From the NCBI GenBank assembly GCA_036268875.1, contig DATATI010000031.1, positions 1-46,622 on the forward strand: a stretch of 46,622 bases of DNA, in the 5' to 3' direction. Of this stretch, positions 17,560 to 25,800 are shown piece after piece. A program made the position numbers and the translations under genes. The notes under the pieces are model-generated. The model was not told where the DNA came from and made no database searches. It was given only the letters and a program-made list of their open reading frames with translations. The stretch is from Polyangia bacterium (lineage in GTDB: Bacteria; Myxococcota_A; Polyangia; Fen-1088). Each line of letters begins with the position of its first letter. Positions within the stretch are counted from its first letter, which is position 1.

Positions 17560-18573
17560 CTATTGCGACTGGGTCTGCGTTTTTTCGGTGGCGTCGGCCG
17601 CCACCGTGGGCTGTCCGGACATCCCGCGCTGCACGGCCTGGCAGGTCAGCGACGTCTGGTCGACGATGTGGGTCAGCAGCTCGTGGATCGACGTGGGCGG
17701 CGATTGCTTTTGCTGGGCGTCCAGCCAGTGATCAAGCGCCTGCAGCCGTTCCACCGCGCCCCCGTCGGCGCGAGCGTCACTGGCCGGCCAGATCCGCTGG
17801 GCCATGGCCAGCGCTGATCGCAGGCAATAGCGCAGCGAGCGCGGGAAGCGATTCTCGAAGATCAAGAACGACACCACCGCCGCCCGGGACACGCGGCCCT
17901 GGTGCTGGCGCATGAAGGCGTCGAACCCCGAGCAGGCCCGCAACAACGACAGCCACAGCGCCGTCTGCACGATCTGGTGTTCGTCCTGGTGCTGGCCGCC
18001 GGCCGGCGAGCCGCCCATCATGTGGTGGTGCATGTCCAGGATGCGCGCGGTCTGGCCCAGGCGTTCCAGCAGCACGCCCAGCCACAGAAAATCCATCGGC
18101 GTGTCGTGCAGCATCGTGCTGCGGACCAGACCCAGGCACAGCTGGGTGGCCTTACGGACGTTGCGATAAAGACCGTCGCGGTCCTGCTTGAACTGCGTGC
18201 TGGCTTCTTCGCCGACGAACCACAGGAACAGTTCGTTGGTGGCCTGCCAGATGTCGCTGCTCAGCACCTCGCGGATGGAGCGGGCGCCCTCGCGCGCCGC
18301 TCGCACGGAGTTTCGCACCGACACCGGGTTCTCCAGCGCCCAGGTCATGTACTGCTGCACCACCTCACCGTGGCCGGCGGCGTCCACCCCGAAGCGCTCG
18401 GTGAAGTCTTCGTATTGCCCCGACACCGTCACCAGCGGCCGCCAGCATTGCAGCGCCGACAGATCACCGTCGAAGGCCAGCGCACGCGTCACCTGTAACA
18501 GGCGCGCGGTGCTCTCGGCGCGATCCAGGTAGCGACCGACCCAGAAGCAATGATCGGCGACGCGAGAGATCAC
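17560..18573 (-). CDS. Alpha-E domain protein (DUF403)
   Basis: A 337-residue, largely alpha-helical soluble protein. It begins with ISRVADHCFWVGRYLDRAES, the conserved N-terminal signature of alpha-E proteins, and keeps the family's WLGVLLERLGQTARILD-type helix near the middle. Alpha-E proteins are nearly always encoded next to circularly permuted ATP-grasp and transglutaminase-like genes, and comparative genomics by the Aravind group proposed that they act with these as an amidoligase-type peptide synthesis or modification set. The biochemical role is unproven. I chose the GTG at 18573, which overlaps the stop of the upstream ATP-grasp gene in GTGA, a sign of translational coupling; a longer reading to 18771 would lie inside that gene. 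The last 15 residues are polar and variable. It converges with the Cys-repeat lipoprotein, 14 bases apart. Confidence 0.9.
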   Translation of the reverse strand: MISRVADHCFWVGRYLDRAESTARLLQVTRALAFDGDLSALQCWRPLVTVSGQYEDFTERFGVDAAGHGEVVQQYMTWALENPVSVRNSVRAAREGARSIREVLSSDIWQATNELFLWFVGEEASTQFKQDRDGLYRNVRKATQLCLGLVRSTMLHDTPMDFLWLGVLLERLGQTARILDMHHHMMGGSPAGGQHQDEHQIVQTALWLSLLRACSGFDAFMRQHQGRVSRAAVVSFLIFENRFPRSLRYCLRSALAMAQRIWPASDARADGGAVERLQALDHWLDAQQKQSPPTSIHELLTHIVDQTSLTCQAVQRGMSGQPTVAADATEKTQTQSQ

Positions 18574-20054
18574 GTCATCTCCGCCTGGGCCGCCTGCACC
18601 CAGGTGTCTTTTGATCCGCCACCCTGGCTGGAATTGACCACGTAGGAACCGGCCCGCAACGCCACGCGCGTCAACCCACCGGGAAGGACCCACGACCCGC
18701 TGCGGCTGGTGAGGATGAATGGACGCAGATCGACCCGGCGCGGTTCGATGCAGCGGCGTTCGGCGATCCACGTCGGGCAGGTGGACAGCTCGATGCGCGG
18801 CTGGGCGATGTAGCGGCGCGGATCGGCCAGGATGCGCTGGCGAAAATCGTCGCGCTCGGCGGCCGTCGACTGCGGGCCCATCAACATGCCGTATCCGCCG
18901 GCTTCGTCGACCGCCTTCACCACCAGCTTGTCCAGATTTTCCAGGACGTACTGGCGATCTTCGCGCTTGGCGCAGACGTAAGTCGACACCTGTTCGAGGA
19001 GCGGCTCTTCGCTGAGATAGAAACGGATCAGGTCGGGCACGAAGGCGTAGATGGCCTTGTCGTCGGCCACGCCGTTGCCGGGCGCGTTGGCCAGCGCCAC
19101 GTTGCCGGCGGCGTAGGCGCGCATCAGCCCGGGCACGCCCAGCAGGCTGTCGGGACGGAAGAACTCCGGATCAAGGTAGGCATCGTCGGTGCGGCGATAG
19201 ATGACGCTGACCCGACGCGGACCTTTGGTGGTGCGCACGAACACCTCGTCGCAGTGAACGAAAAGATCCGACGCCTCGACCAGCTCGAGGCCCATCGATC
19301 GGGCCAGGAAGCTGTGCTCGAAGTACGCCGAGTTCAGCGGCCCGGGCGTGAGCACCACGATGGTCGAATCCTCGGGATCGTGCGGCGAGACCGAACGCAA
19401 GGTATCCGCCAGGTGCAACGGATAATCATCCACCCGCCGCACACCGATGTGCTCCATGGCGTGCTGGAACACGCGCTTGGTGACCAGGCGATTTTCCAGG
19501 ACGTAAGACACGCCCGAAGGCGTGCGCAGGTTGTCTTCCAGAACCCGCATGGTGCCGTCCGGATCGCGAATCAGATCGATCCCGGCGATGTGGAGGCGCA
19601 CCCCGCCCGGCGGACGCAGTCCCTGGATCTTGGCCAGAAACTGGGTCGAGCGATGGACCAGCTCGCCGGGGATGACGCTTTCTTTCAACGCGCGCTGCGC
19701 GCCGTAGACGTCGTCCAGGAACATCTCCAGCGCTTTTAGCCGCTGCACCAGGCCCCGTTCGACGTCGAGCCATTCGTCGGCGCCGATCACCCGCGGCACC
19801 AGACACACCGGCATCACCTTCTCGGCGCCGCGCTGATCGGAGTAGACGGAGAACGTCACGCCTTGTTGCGACAGCGCCAGCTCGGCCAGGGCCTGGCAGC
19901 GGGCGAACGCCTCCGCGCTTAATCCGGCGATCAAGCTGGCGGCGATGGCACCGTGCTCTCGGGGGTGCCCGCTGGCGTCAACGAGCTCGTCGTACGTCCC
20001 CTCCGGAGGTCGATAGCCTTCAAGGAGCAGCGAGCGCTGCAGGTCGGCCAACAC
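18570..20054 (-). CDS. Circularly permuted ATP-grasp protein (DUF404/DUF407), stand-alone form
   Basis: A 494-residue soluble protein of the circularly permuted ATP-grasp type 2 family, predicted to join a carboxylate to an amine using ATP. Recognisable features are GVTFSVYSD (residues 65-73), MFLDDVYG (111-118), the LEDNLRTPSGVSYVLENR block (172-189) with acidic E173 and D174, and the C-terminal GGGSKDTWV motif. The GTG at 20054 is the first start after an in-frame TAA and has no clear ribosome binding site. It is followed directly by the alpha-E gene with a 4-base overlap. It diverges from the fused ATP-grasp/alpha-E gene across a 205-base region. The two paralogues differ at the acidic EDN block, so they probably do not have identical activities. 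The substrate is unknown. Confidence 0.9.
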   Translation of the reverse strand: MLADLQRSLLLEGYRPPEGTYDELVDASGHPREHGAIAASLIAGLSAEAFARCQALAELALSQQGVTFSVYSDQRGAEKVMPVCLVPRVIGADEWLDVERGLVQRLKALEMFLDDVYGAQRALKESVIPGELVHRSTQFLAKIQGLRPPGGVRLHIAGIDLIRDPDGTMRVLEDNLRTPSGVSYVLENRLVTKRVFQHAMEHIGVRRVDDYPLHLADTLRSVSPHDPEDSTIVVLTPGPLNSAYFEHSFLARSMGLELVEASDLFVHCDEVFVRTTKGPRRVSVIYRRTDDAYLDPEFFRPDSLLGVPGLMRAYAAGNVALANAPGNGVADDKAIYAFVPDLIRFYLSEEPLLEQVSTYVCAKREDRQYVLENLDKLVVKAVDEAGGYGMLMGPQSTAAERDDFRQRILADPRRYIAQPRIELSTCPTWIAERRCIEPRRVDLRPFILTSRSGSWVLPGGLTRVALRAGSYVVNSSQGGGSKDTWVQAAQAEMT

Positions 20055-20259
20055 CGCGCAAATTTACGGCATAACCCCGCCTGGGGTCCATGACGATTGC
20101 CCCCGTTACGCAAACAAGACGCCGCCGAAACGTCGCGTTTACGTGCTGCTTCTTATCGTCGTCGCCGTGTTCGGTCGCTGCGTTCGGTCGCTGTGTTCGG
20201 TCGCTGCTTCGGTTGCTGCGTTCGCCGCGCGGTTGGTCTAACGTATTGTCGAATCTCTG
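20055..20259. promoter_or_regulatory. Shared divergent promoter region of the two ATP-grasp modules
   Basis: This 205-base region lies between the start codons of the divergent operons, so both promoters should be in it. Visible signals are an inverted repeat AAACG-TCG-CGTTT at 20128-20140, a short stem ACCCC/GGGGT at 20074-20087, and four 13-bp tandem repeats at 20169-20219. No clear -35/-10 pair or strong ribosome binding site is seen for either gene. Joint control of both modules is a reasonable inference. Confidence 0.5.
20169..20224. repeat. 13-bp tandem repeats in the divergent promoter region
   Basis: The units are gttcggtcgctgc (20169-20181), gttcggtcgctgt (20182-20194), gttcggtcgctgc (20195-20207) and the diverged ttcggttgctgc (20208-20219), followed by gttcg. 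They end 35 bases before the ATG of the fused gene. They may be binding sites for a regulator or a simple slippage-prone repeat. Confidence 0.75.
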
Positions 20260-22854
20260 ATGCCTGGCCCTCCTTCGTCCACGCTGGCCAATGTTCTGGA
20301 CTTTGACAGCGGGCTTTCGCGCCAGTATTCGCCGTCCCGGCGCTCGTTCGACGAGATGAGCGACGCCCACGGCGCGGTCCGTCCGCACTGGACGCACCTC
20401 GTGGAACGGTTGGAAGCTCTGGGACCGATCGAACTGCGCGCGCGCTGGGACCAGGCACAGCAGCTGATTCACGACAACGGCGTCAGCTTCAACGTCTACG
20501 GCGATGCGCACGGCATGGAGCGGCCGTGGCAATTGTCCCCCATCCCGGTGGTGATCGCGCCCGACGAATTCGCCGCCGTCGCCGGCGGGCTGGAACAACG
20601 CGCGCATCTGCTGGACCGCCTCTTGGCCGACGTCTACGGACCGCAGCGCTGTCTGGCCGAAGGCTGGCTGCCGCCCGAGCTGGTGCTGGCCCATCCGGGG
20701 TTTCTGCGCCCCTGTCACGGCGTGCAGCTGCCGCAAGGACGGTTCCTGCACTTTTACGCCGGTGATCTGGTGCGCGCGCCGTCGGGGCAATTTCACGTCC
20801 TCACCGATCGCACGCAGGCCCCGTCAGGCGCCGGGTATGCCCTGGAAAACCGCATCATCATCGCCCGCGTCTTCCCCGACGTGTTTCGCGACTGCAACGT
20901 GCAGCGCCTGGCCCTGTTCTTTCGCTCCATGCGCCAGATGCTGGCCGCGCTGGCCCCGGAGAATCGCGAGAACCCGCGCATCGTCCTGCTCAGCCCGGGG
21001 CCGTACAACGCCACTTACTTTGAACAGGCGTTCCTGGCGCAGTATCTCGGTTACATGCTGGTCGACGGCGCTGACCTCACGGTGCGCGACGGGCGGGTGT
21101 TCTTGAAGACGCTGGGCGGCCTGCACCAGGTCGACGTGATCCTGCGGCGACTCAACGACGAGTTCTGCGATCCGCTGGAGCTGCGCGCCGATTCGACGCT
21201 GGGCATTCCTGGCCTCACGCAAGCGGTGCGCGATGGCAACGTGGCGGTGGCGAACGCTCTCGGCTCGGGCATCCTGCAGATGCCGGCGCTGGTGCCGTTT
21301 CTGCCGGCCATCTGCCGCGGGCTTTTGGGCGAGGAATTGAAGATGCCGTCGGTGCCGTCGTGGTGGTGCGGCGATCCGGCGGCGCTTTCCCACGTGCGCG
21401 CCAACATCGATCACCTGGTGATCAAACAGGCCTACGCGTCGCCGGGAAATTACGGCCAGACGCTCTTCGGCGAAGCGTTGAGCCAGGCCCAGCGCGACGA
21501 GCTGCTGGCCCGGGTGGCGGCCGCGCCGGCGCGCTTCGTGGCCCAGGAACGCATCTTCCCGTCGACGACGCCGCTCATGAACGGCGACCAACTGATCCCG
21601 CGGCAGATGATCATACGCAGCTTTCTGGTCGCCCGCGGCGACGGCAGCGGCTACGACGTGATGCCGGGCGCGCTGAGCTTGATCGCCGGCGGCCCCGACG
21701 AGCACGAGATCTCCATGCAAGCCGGCGCCGGCAGCAAGGACACCTGGGTGGTCAGCGGCGGCCCGGTGAGCACGTTCAGCCTGCTGCCGCCGTCCAGCCA
21801 GCCGATCGCGCTTTCCCGCGGCGGCGGCGATCTGCCCAGCCGCGTGGCCGACAATCTCTTCTGGCTGGGGCGATACGCCGAACGCGCCGAGGCCATCGCC
21901 CGTCTGGCGCGCACCATCTGTCTGCGGCTGTCCGAACAGACGGATCCCCGCCTGGTCGAAGGGTCCGAGCTGACGCCCTTGCTGGTCGCGCTTTACATGC
22001 AGACGCACGCCACGCTGAACCCGCCGCCACCATCGACGACGCCGCCGGCGCCCGAGGAACGATTGTTCGACGCCATCTTCGACGGCCAGCACGCCGGGAC
22101 CCTGCGCGCCACCATCCGGTCCACGCACCGGGTGGCGGGCGTCATTCGCGATCGCATCTCCGCCGACACCTGGCGCGTGCTGACCGCGCTGGATCAAGAG
22201 ATCCGCGAGGTCGACCGCGGCGCCGGCAGCTATCACGTGTCGGGGCTGGCCCGATTGCTCGATCGCCTGGTGATGAACCTGGCCGCGCTGTCCGGGATGG
22301 TCATGGAGAGCATGACCCGCGGGCAAGCCTGGCGATTTCTGGACATGGGCCGGCGCCTGGAACGCGCCATCAACATGGTCTTCCTGATGCGCGCGGCGCT
22401 GACCACCACCATCGAACGCGAAGGCCCGCTGCTGGAAGCGGTGCTGGAAGTCGCCGACAGCAGCATCACCTATCGGCGGCGGTACCTGGCCAGCCTGCAG
22501 GTGACGCCGGTGATCGACATGCTGCTGGCCGACGAGACCAACCCGCGCTCGGTCGCCTATCAATTGAGCGCGCTGGCCACGCACATGAGCCACCTTCCTG
22601 GGCAAGCGCGGGCTGGCGCCGGTGGCGAGGAGCGCATCGTGGCGGGGGGGATCGATCGGGTGCGCACCGCCGATCTGATGGCGCTCGGCGCGGCTGACAG
22701 CCACGGTCAGCGGCCGCCGCTGGCGGCGCTGCTGGAACAGATGGGCCGCGATCTTCCGCGGCTGTCAGACGTGCTTTCCGCCAGCTATCTCAGCCACGCG
22801 GCGGTGTCGCGGCAACTGGCCGAAGACGCCAGCGACGGAGGACCGCGACGGTGA
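20260..22854 (+). CDS. Fused circularly permuted ATP-grasp and alpha-E protein (DUF404-DUF407-DUF403)
   Basis: An 864-residue fusion of the two families that are separate on the opposite strand. Residues about 50-515 are the ATP-grasp part: GVSFNVYGD (74-82), LLADVYGPQR (121-130), APSGAGYALENR (187-198) and AGAGSKDTWVVS near the end. From about 526 the alpha-E part begins with SRVADNLFWLGRYAERAEA. Where the stand-alone paralogue has EDN in front of the PSG block, this one has TDR (182-184), so the acidic residue is lost; I recall TDR or ADR as common in fused members, which suggests a distinct subfamily. The ATG at 20260 lacks a clear ribosome binding site. The gene overlaps the transglutaminase-like gene by GTGA, and GGAGG at 22837-22841 serves that next start. 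Location is cytoplasmic; the ligase substrate is unknown. Confidence 0.9.
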   Translation: MPGPPSSTLANVLDFDSGLSRQYSPSRRSFDEMSDAHGAVRPHWTHLVERLEALGPIELRARWDQAQQLIHDNGVSFNVYGDAHGMERPWQLSPIPVVIAPDEFAAVAGGLEQRAHLLDRLLADVYGPQRCLAEGWLPPELVLAHPGFLRPCHGVQLPQGRFLHFYAGDLVRAPSGQFHVLTDRTQAPSGAGYALENRIIIARVFPDVFRDCNVQRLALFFRSMRQMLAALAPENRENPRIVLLSPGPYNATYFEQAFLAQYLGYMLVDGADLTVRDGRVFLKTLGGLHQVDVILRRLNDEFCDPLELRADSTLGIPGLTQAVRDGNVAVANALGSGILQMPALVPFLPAICRGLLGEELKMPSVPSWWCGDPAALSHVRANIDHLVIKQAYASPGNYGQTLFGEALSQAQRDELLARVAAAPARFVAQERIFPSTTPLMNGDQLIPRQMIIRSFLVARGDGSGYDVMPGALSLIAGGPDEHEISMQAGAGSKDTWVVSGGPVSTFSLLPPSSQPIALSRGGGDLPSRVADNLFWLGRYAERAEAIARLARTICLRLSEQTDPRLVEGSELTPLLVALYMQTHATLNPPPPSTTPPAPEERLFDAIFDGQHAGTLRATIRSTHRVAGVIRDRISADTWRVLTALDQEIREVDRGAGSYHVSGLARLLDRLVMNLAALSGMVMESMTRGQAWRFLDMGRRLERAINMVFLMRAALTTTIEREGPLLEAVLEVADSSITYRRRYLASLQVTPVIDMLLADETNPRSVAYQLSALATHMSHLPGQARAGAGGEERIVAGGIDRVRTADLMALGAADSHGQRPPLAALLEQMGRDLPRLSDVLSASYLSHAAVSRQLAEDASDGGPRR

Positions 22855-23750
22855 TCTACCGCGTCGTTCACGTCACCGAATATCAATACGCCGAGCCGGT
22901 CTCGACGTCGCACCATCAACTGTTCTTGTCGCCGCGTCCGGCGCTGAACCAGACCACCGACGCCGAGACCATCACCATCACCCCGCAACCGGTGGCCCGG
23001 CGCGAGCGCGTCGATTCCTTCGGCAACCGCTGCACGCACATCGAGATGCAGGCGCCGCACCGGCAGCTGCACGTGGAATCGCGCTTCAACGTCGACGTGC
23101 GGGCGCCGGCCGCGCCGCCCATGTCGTCGCCGCCCTGGGAAGAGGTGCGCGACTGCCTGAGACGCCCGCGCACGCCGGCGCTGCTGGACGCCTGCGGGTT
23201 CAGCTTCGAATCGCCGCAGGTCCAGCTTTTGCCGCAGGCGCGCGTCTACGCGCAGGAATCCTTCACCCCCGGCCGACCGCTGATCGAGGCGCTGCTGGAT
23301 CTGACCCAGCGGATCCACGGCGAGTTCACCTACGACAGCCGCGCCACCACCGTGTCGACGCCGGTGGCGCAGGTGATGAGCCACCGCCGCGGCGTGTGCC
23401 AGGACTTTGCCCATCTGCAGATCGCCTGCCTGCGCACGCTGGGGTTGGCCGCGCGTTATGTCAGCGGGTATCTGATGACCACGCCGCCGCCGGGCCGCCC
23501 GCGCCTGGTGGGCGCCGACGCCTCGCACGCCTGGCTGTCGGTCTACAACTCGCACAGCGGGTGGATCGACGTCGATCCCACCAACAACGTCATCCCCAGC
23601 GACCATCACATCACCGTCGCCTGGGGCCGCGATTTCAGCGACGTCACGCCCATGCGCGGCGTGATCCTGGGCGGCGGCGCCCACGACGTGCGCGTGGCCG
23701 TCGACGTGGTGCCAACGACCACGGCCGAGACCGCGACGGCGCTGTCCTGA
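22851..23750 (+). CDS. Transglutaminase-like cysteine protease-fold protein with N-terminal beta region
   Basis: A 299-residue protein of the bacterial transglutaminase-like superfamily. The N-terminal part, starting MIYRVVHVTEYQYAEPV, is the usual beta-rich domain of these proteins. The catalytic triad is intact: C183 in RRGVCQDFAHL, H226 in ADASHAWLSVY and D242 in WIDVDPTN. Members act as peptidases, amidases or transamidases; in this gene context a peptide hydrolysing or trimming role has been proposed, opposite to the ATP-grasp ligase. The GTG at 22851 overlaps the previous stop (GTGA), with GGAGG 9 bases upstream. There is no signal peptide, so it should act in the cytoplasm with the fused protein. 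It is the last gene of the plus-strand module. Confidence 0.92.
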   Translation: MIYRVVHVTEYQYAEPVSTSHHQLFLSPRPALNQTTDAETITITPQPVARRERVDSFGNRCTHIEMQAPHRQLHVESRFNVDVRAPAAPPMSSPPWEEVRDCLRRPRTPALLDACGFSFESPQVQLLPQARVYAQESFTPGRPLIEALLDLTQRIHGEFTYDSRATTVSTPVAQVMSHRRGVCQDFAHLQIACLRTLGLAARYVSGYLMTTPPPGRPRLVGADASHAWLSVYNSHSGWIDVDPTNNVIPSDHHITVAWGRDFSDVTPMRGVILGGGAHDVRVAVDVVPTTTAETATALS

Positions 23751-23830
23751 TCCGGGCGCGCGACGCCGACAAGCGCGCTGGGCGCGCCACCTCGAACGCG
23801 TCGGCTTCATCTTTGCAGCGGCATTCCGTC

Positions 23831-24274
23831 ATGAAATTGCACCGACCTGGTTTGCTGGCGCTTTCGTTCCTGGGCATATTTGGGCTGGGCGGTTGCGACG
23901 AACATGCCTGCGGGCTGGTTGCCTATCCCAACGGATTGCTGATCACGTTTGACGATTCGTTTACAACGGGCCAGACCTTCGACGTCACCATCAGCGAGGT
24001 GACAACGACGCCGGAGATCGTGCCGGTGATGAACTGCACGGTCACCGGTGGCAGCCCGGCGGAGATCGCCTGCGCCTCCGGCCTTTTTCACGCCGAGCAG
24101 TTCGGCGGGGTGGTCATCGCCGACGACAAGCCCTCGCGCCTGGACATCGCGGTGTCGTCGAACGGCATGAAGCTCGCCGAAAAACAATTCGACGTCGTCT
24201 TCACCACCAGCGAACCGAACGGCCCCGGTTGCGGGACGGCCACCAGCCCCACCGTGACGATGAGCTTGAAGTAA
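23831..24274 (+). CDS. Small lipoprotein of unknown function
   Basis: A 147-residue exported protein with a clear lipoprotein signal peptide (MKLHRPGLLALSFLGIFGL, then GGC). The mature part is beta-like (alternating hydrophobic residues, for example LLITFDDSF and TFDVTISEV), with six cysteines including two close to the lipidation site, and ends in TVTMSLK. I recognise no family; an immunoglobulin-like fold is possible from the strand pattern but unproven. The ATG at 23831 is chosen because the signal peptide starts there, although no strong ribosome binding site is present. It lies 80 bases after the transglutaminase-like gene on the same strand. A link to that module is only positional. Confidence 0.7.
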   Translation: MKLHRPGLLALSFLGIFGLGGCDEHACGLVAYPNGLLITFDDSFTTGQTFDVTISEVTTTPEIVPVMNCTVTGGSPAEIACASGLFHAEQFGGVVIADDKPSRLDIAVSSNGMKLAEKQFDVVFTTSEPNGPGCGTATSPTVTMSLK

Positions 24275-24291
24275 CCGGCGCTGGTCACTTC

Positions 24292-24327
24292 TGGCAAAGG
24301 TGAATGTTCTTGTAGTGGTCTTTGCCA
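24292..24327. promoter_or_regulatory. Inverted repeat upstream of the permease
   Basis: TGGCAAAG (24292-24299) is matched exactly by CTTTGCCA (24320-24327) across a 20-base loop, 49 bases before the permease ATG. It could be an operator for the permease or a weak terminator for the small lipoprotein gene, which ends 17 bases upstream. There is no following T run. Confidence 0.4.
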
Positions 24328-24376
24328 ATCGGGTCAGCGTATCGTTGCCCACCAGGACCACCATGATCCGCCGGCG

Positions 24377-25678
24377 ATGACCGAGCTGAAGAAAGCCCTG
24401 GGCCCCGTCATGCTGTGGGGCCTGGGCGTCGGCTACGTCATCTCGGGAATGTATTTCGGCTGGAACCTGGGCCTGCCTCTCGGTGGCACGTGGGGCATGC
24501 TGGCCGCCACCGTCGTGGCCACGGTGCTGTACCTGGCCTTTATCTTCAGCTACGCCGAGCTGGCCTGTGCCCTGCCCCGCGCCGGTGGCGCCTTCGATTT
24601 TGGTCTGCGCGCGTTTGGACCGCTGGGCGGGCTTCTTCTGGGCGTGGCACAGCTGGTGGAGTTTCTCTTCGCCCCGCCGGCCATCGCCGCCGCCATCGGC
24701 GCCTACTTCAATTTGTTTTTTCCGGCTGTGCCGGCGTCGGCCATCGCCATCGTCGCGTACGTCCTTTTCACCGCCCTGAACGTCTGGGGCATCAAGCAAG
24801 CCGCCGCCTTCGAGTTGTTCGTCACCGTCGCCGCCGTCGGCGAGTTGCTGCTGTTCATCGCCATCACCGGGCCGCACTTTCATCTCGCCAACCTCGGCCT
24901 CAACGGACTGCCGAACGGTTGGGGCGGCTTGTTCCCCTGCTTGCCGTTCGCCGTGTGGATGTACCTCGGCATCGAAGGCCTGGCCAACGCCGCCGAGGAA
25001 GCCCGTCACCCGCAGCGCGACATCGCCCGCGGCTTCGGCTGGGCGATGGTCACGCTGGTGGTGCTGGCCCTGGGGGTTTTTTTCAGCAGCATCGGCGTCG
25101 CCGGTTGGGCGGCCATCGTCTATCCCACGCCCGGCGCCGCGCCGTCTGACAGTCCGCTGCCGCTGGCCATGGGGCGCGTCGTCGGCAGCAGCGGAGCGCT
25201 TTATCACCTGCTGATCACCGTCGGACTGTTCGGTTTGGTGGCGTCGTTTCACGGCATCGTGCTGGCCGCCGGGCGCGCCGCACTGGAGATGGGCCGCACC
25301 GGATACGCGCCCCGGTTCCTGGGTCGCGTGAACCCGCGCACCGGCACGCCGGCCGTCGCGCTGATCGTCAACGCCATCATCGGCGTGGCGGCCATTCTTT
25401 CCAGCCACACCGCCGAGCTGATCGTGCTGTCCGGTTTCGGGGCGCTGACCTTGTACGCGCTGTCGATGATCGCGCTCTTCGTCCTGCGCCGTCGCGAGCC
25501 CGAATTGCCGCGCCCCTTTCGCGCCCTCGCCTATCCGCTGTTTCCCGCTCTGGCGCTGGGCCTGTCGCTGGTCGCCATCGTCGCCATGGCCTGGAGCAAC
25601 CGCGGCGTCGCCGTCGCCTATGCGGCGATCCTGGCCGGCGCGGGGACGTACTTTAGACTGACCCGCCCCCAGCGGTGA
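24377..25678 (+). CDS. eat: APC-superfamily amino acid/amine permease, probably ethanolamine permease
   Basis: A 433-residue inner-membrane protein with about 12 hydrophobic helices. The first helix region reads LGVGYVISGMYFGWNLGLP, which closely fits ethanolamine permeases of the APC superfamily (proton-coupled uptake of ethanolamine). Other family features are the ELACALPRAGGAFDFG loop and the EARHPQRDIARG segment after the IEG helix. Length is slightly below the usual 450-480 because the C-terminal tail is short. The ATG at 24377 has no strong ribosome binding site. No ethanolamine ammonia-lyase or other eut gene is visible in the window, so the link to ethanolamine use rests on family similarity; transport of another small amine or amino acid is possible. 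Confidence 0.8.
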   Translation: MTELKKALGPVMLWGLGVGYVISGMYFGWNLGLPLGGTWGMLAATVVATVLYLAFIFSYAELACALPRAGGAFDFGLRAFGPLGGLLLGVAQLVEFLFAPPAIAAAIGAYFNLFFPAVPASAIAIVAYVLFTALNVWGIKQAAAFELFVTVAAVGELLLFIAITGPHFHLANLGLNGLPNGWGGLFPCLPFAVWMYLGIEGLANAAEEARHPQRDIARGFGWAMVTLVVLALGVFFSSIGVAGWAAIVYPTPGAAPSDSPLPLAMGRVVGSSGALYHLLITVGLFGLVASFHGIVLAAGRAALEMGRTGYAPRFLGRVNPRTGTPAVALIVNAIIGVAAILSSHTAELIVLSGFGALTLYALSMIALFVLRRREPELPRPFRALAYPLFPALALGLSLVAIVAMAWSNRGVAVAYAAILAGAGTYFRLTRPQR

Positions 25679-25739
25679 GGCGCCGGGATCGACACTCCGG
25701 CGGTCGGGAATGGGAATTTTCCTGAGCGATAAATCCCCG

Positions 25740-25794
25740 GCAATTGCTGATAATATCGGCAATCGGTCGTCGGCCCTCGCGGCTGCGAAGGAGG
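25740..25794 (+). promoter_or_regulatory. Probable promoter and strong ribosome binding site of the broken esterase gene
   Basis: The A/T-rich TGATAATATCGG (TAATAT at 25751-25756) looks like a -10 element, with the palindrome GCAATTGC at 25740-25747 just upstream. AAGGAGG at 25788-25794 lies 6 bases before the ATG at 25801. No good -35 hexamer is visible. The expression signals appear intact although the reading frame is broken. Confidence 0.4.
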
Positions 25795-25800
25795 CTCCCC

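Noticed and set aside
18574-18771. Longer start for the alpha-E protein
   Set aside because: The extra residues lie wholly inside the upstream ATP-grasp gene, and the GTGA overlap gives the conserved family start.
20169-20224. Tandem 13-mers as a CRISPR array
   Set aside because: The units abut without spacers, are too short, and no cas genes are nearby.
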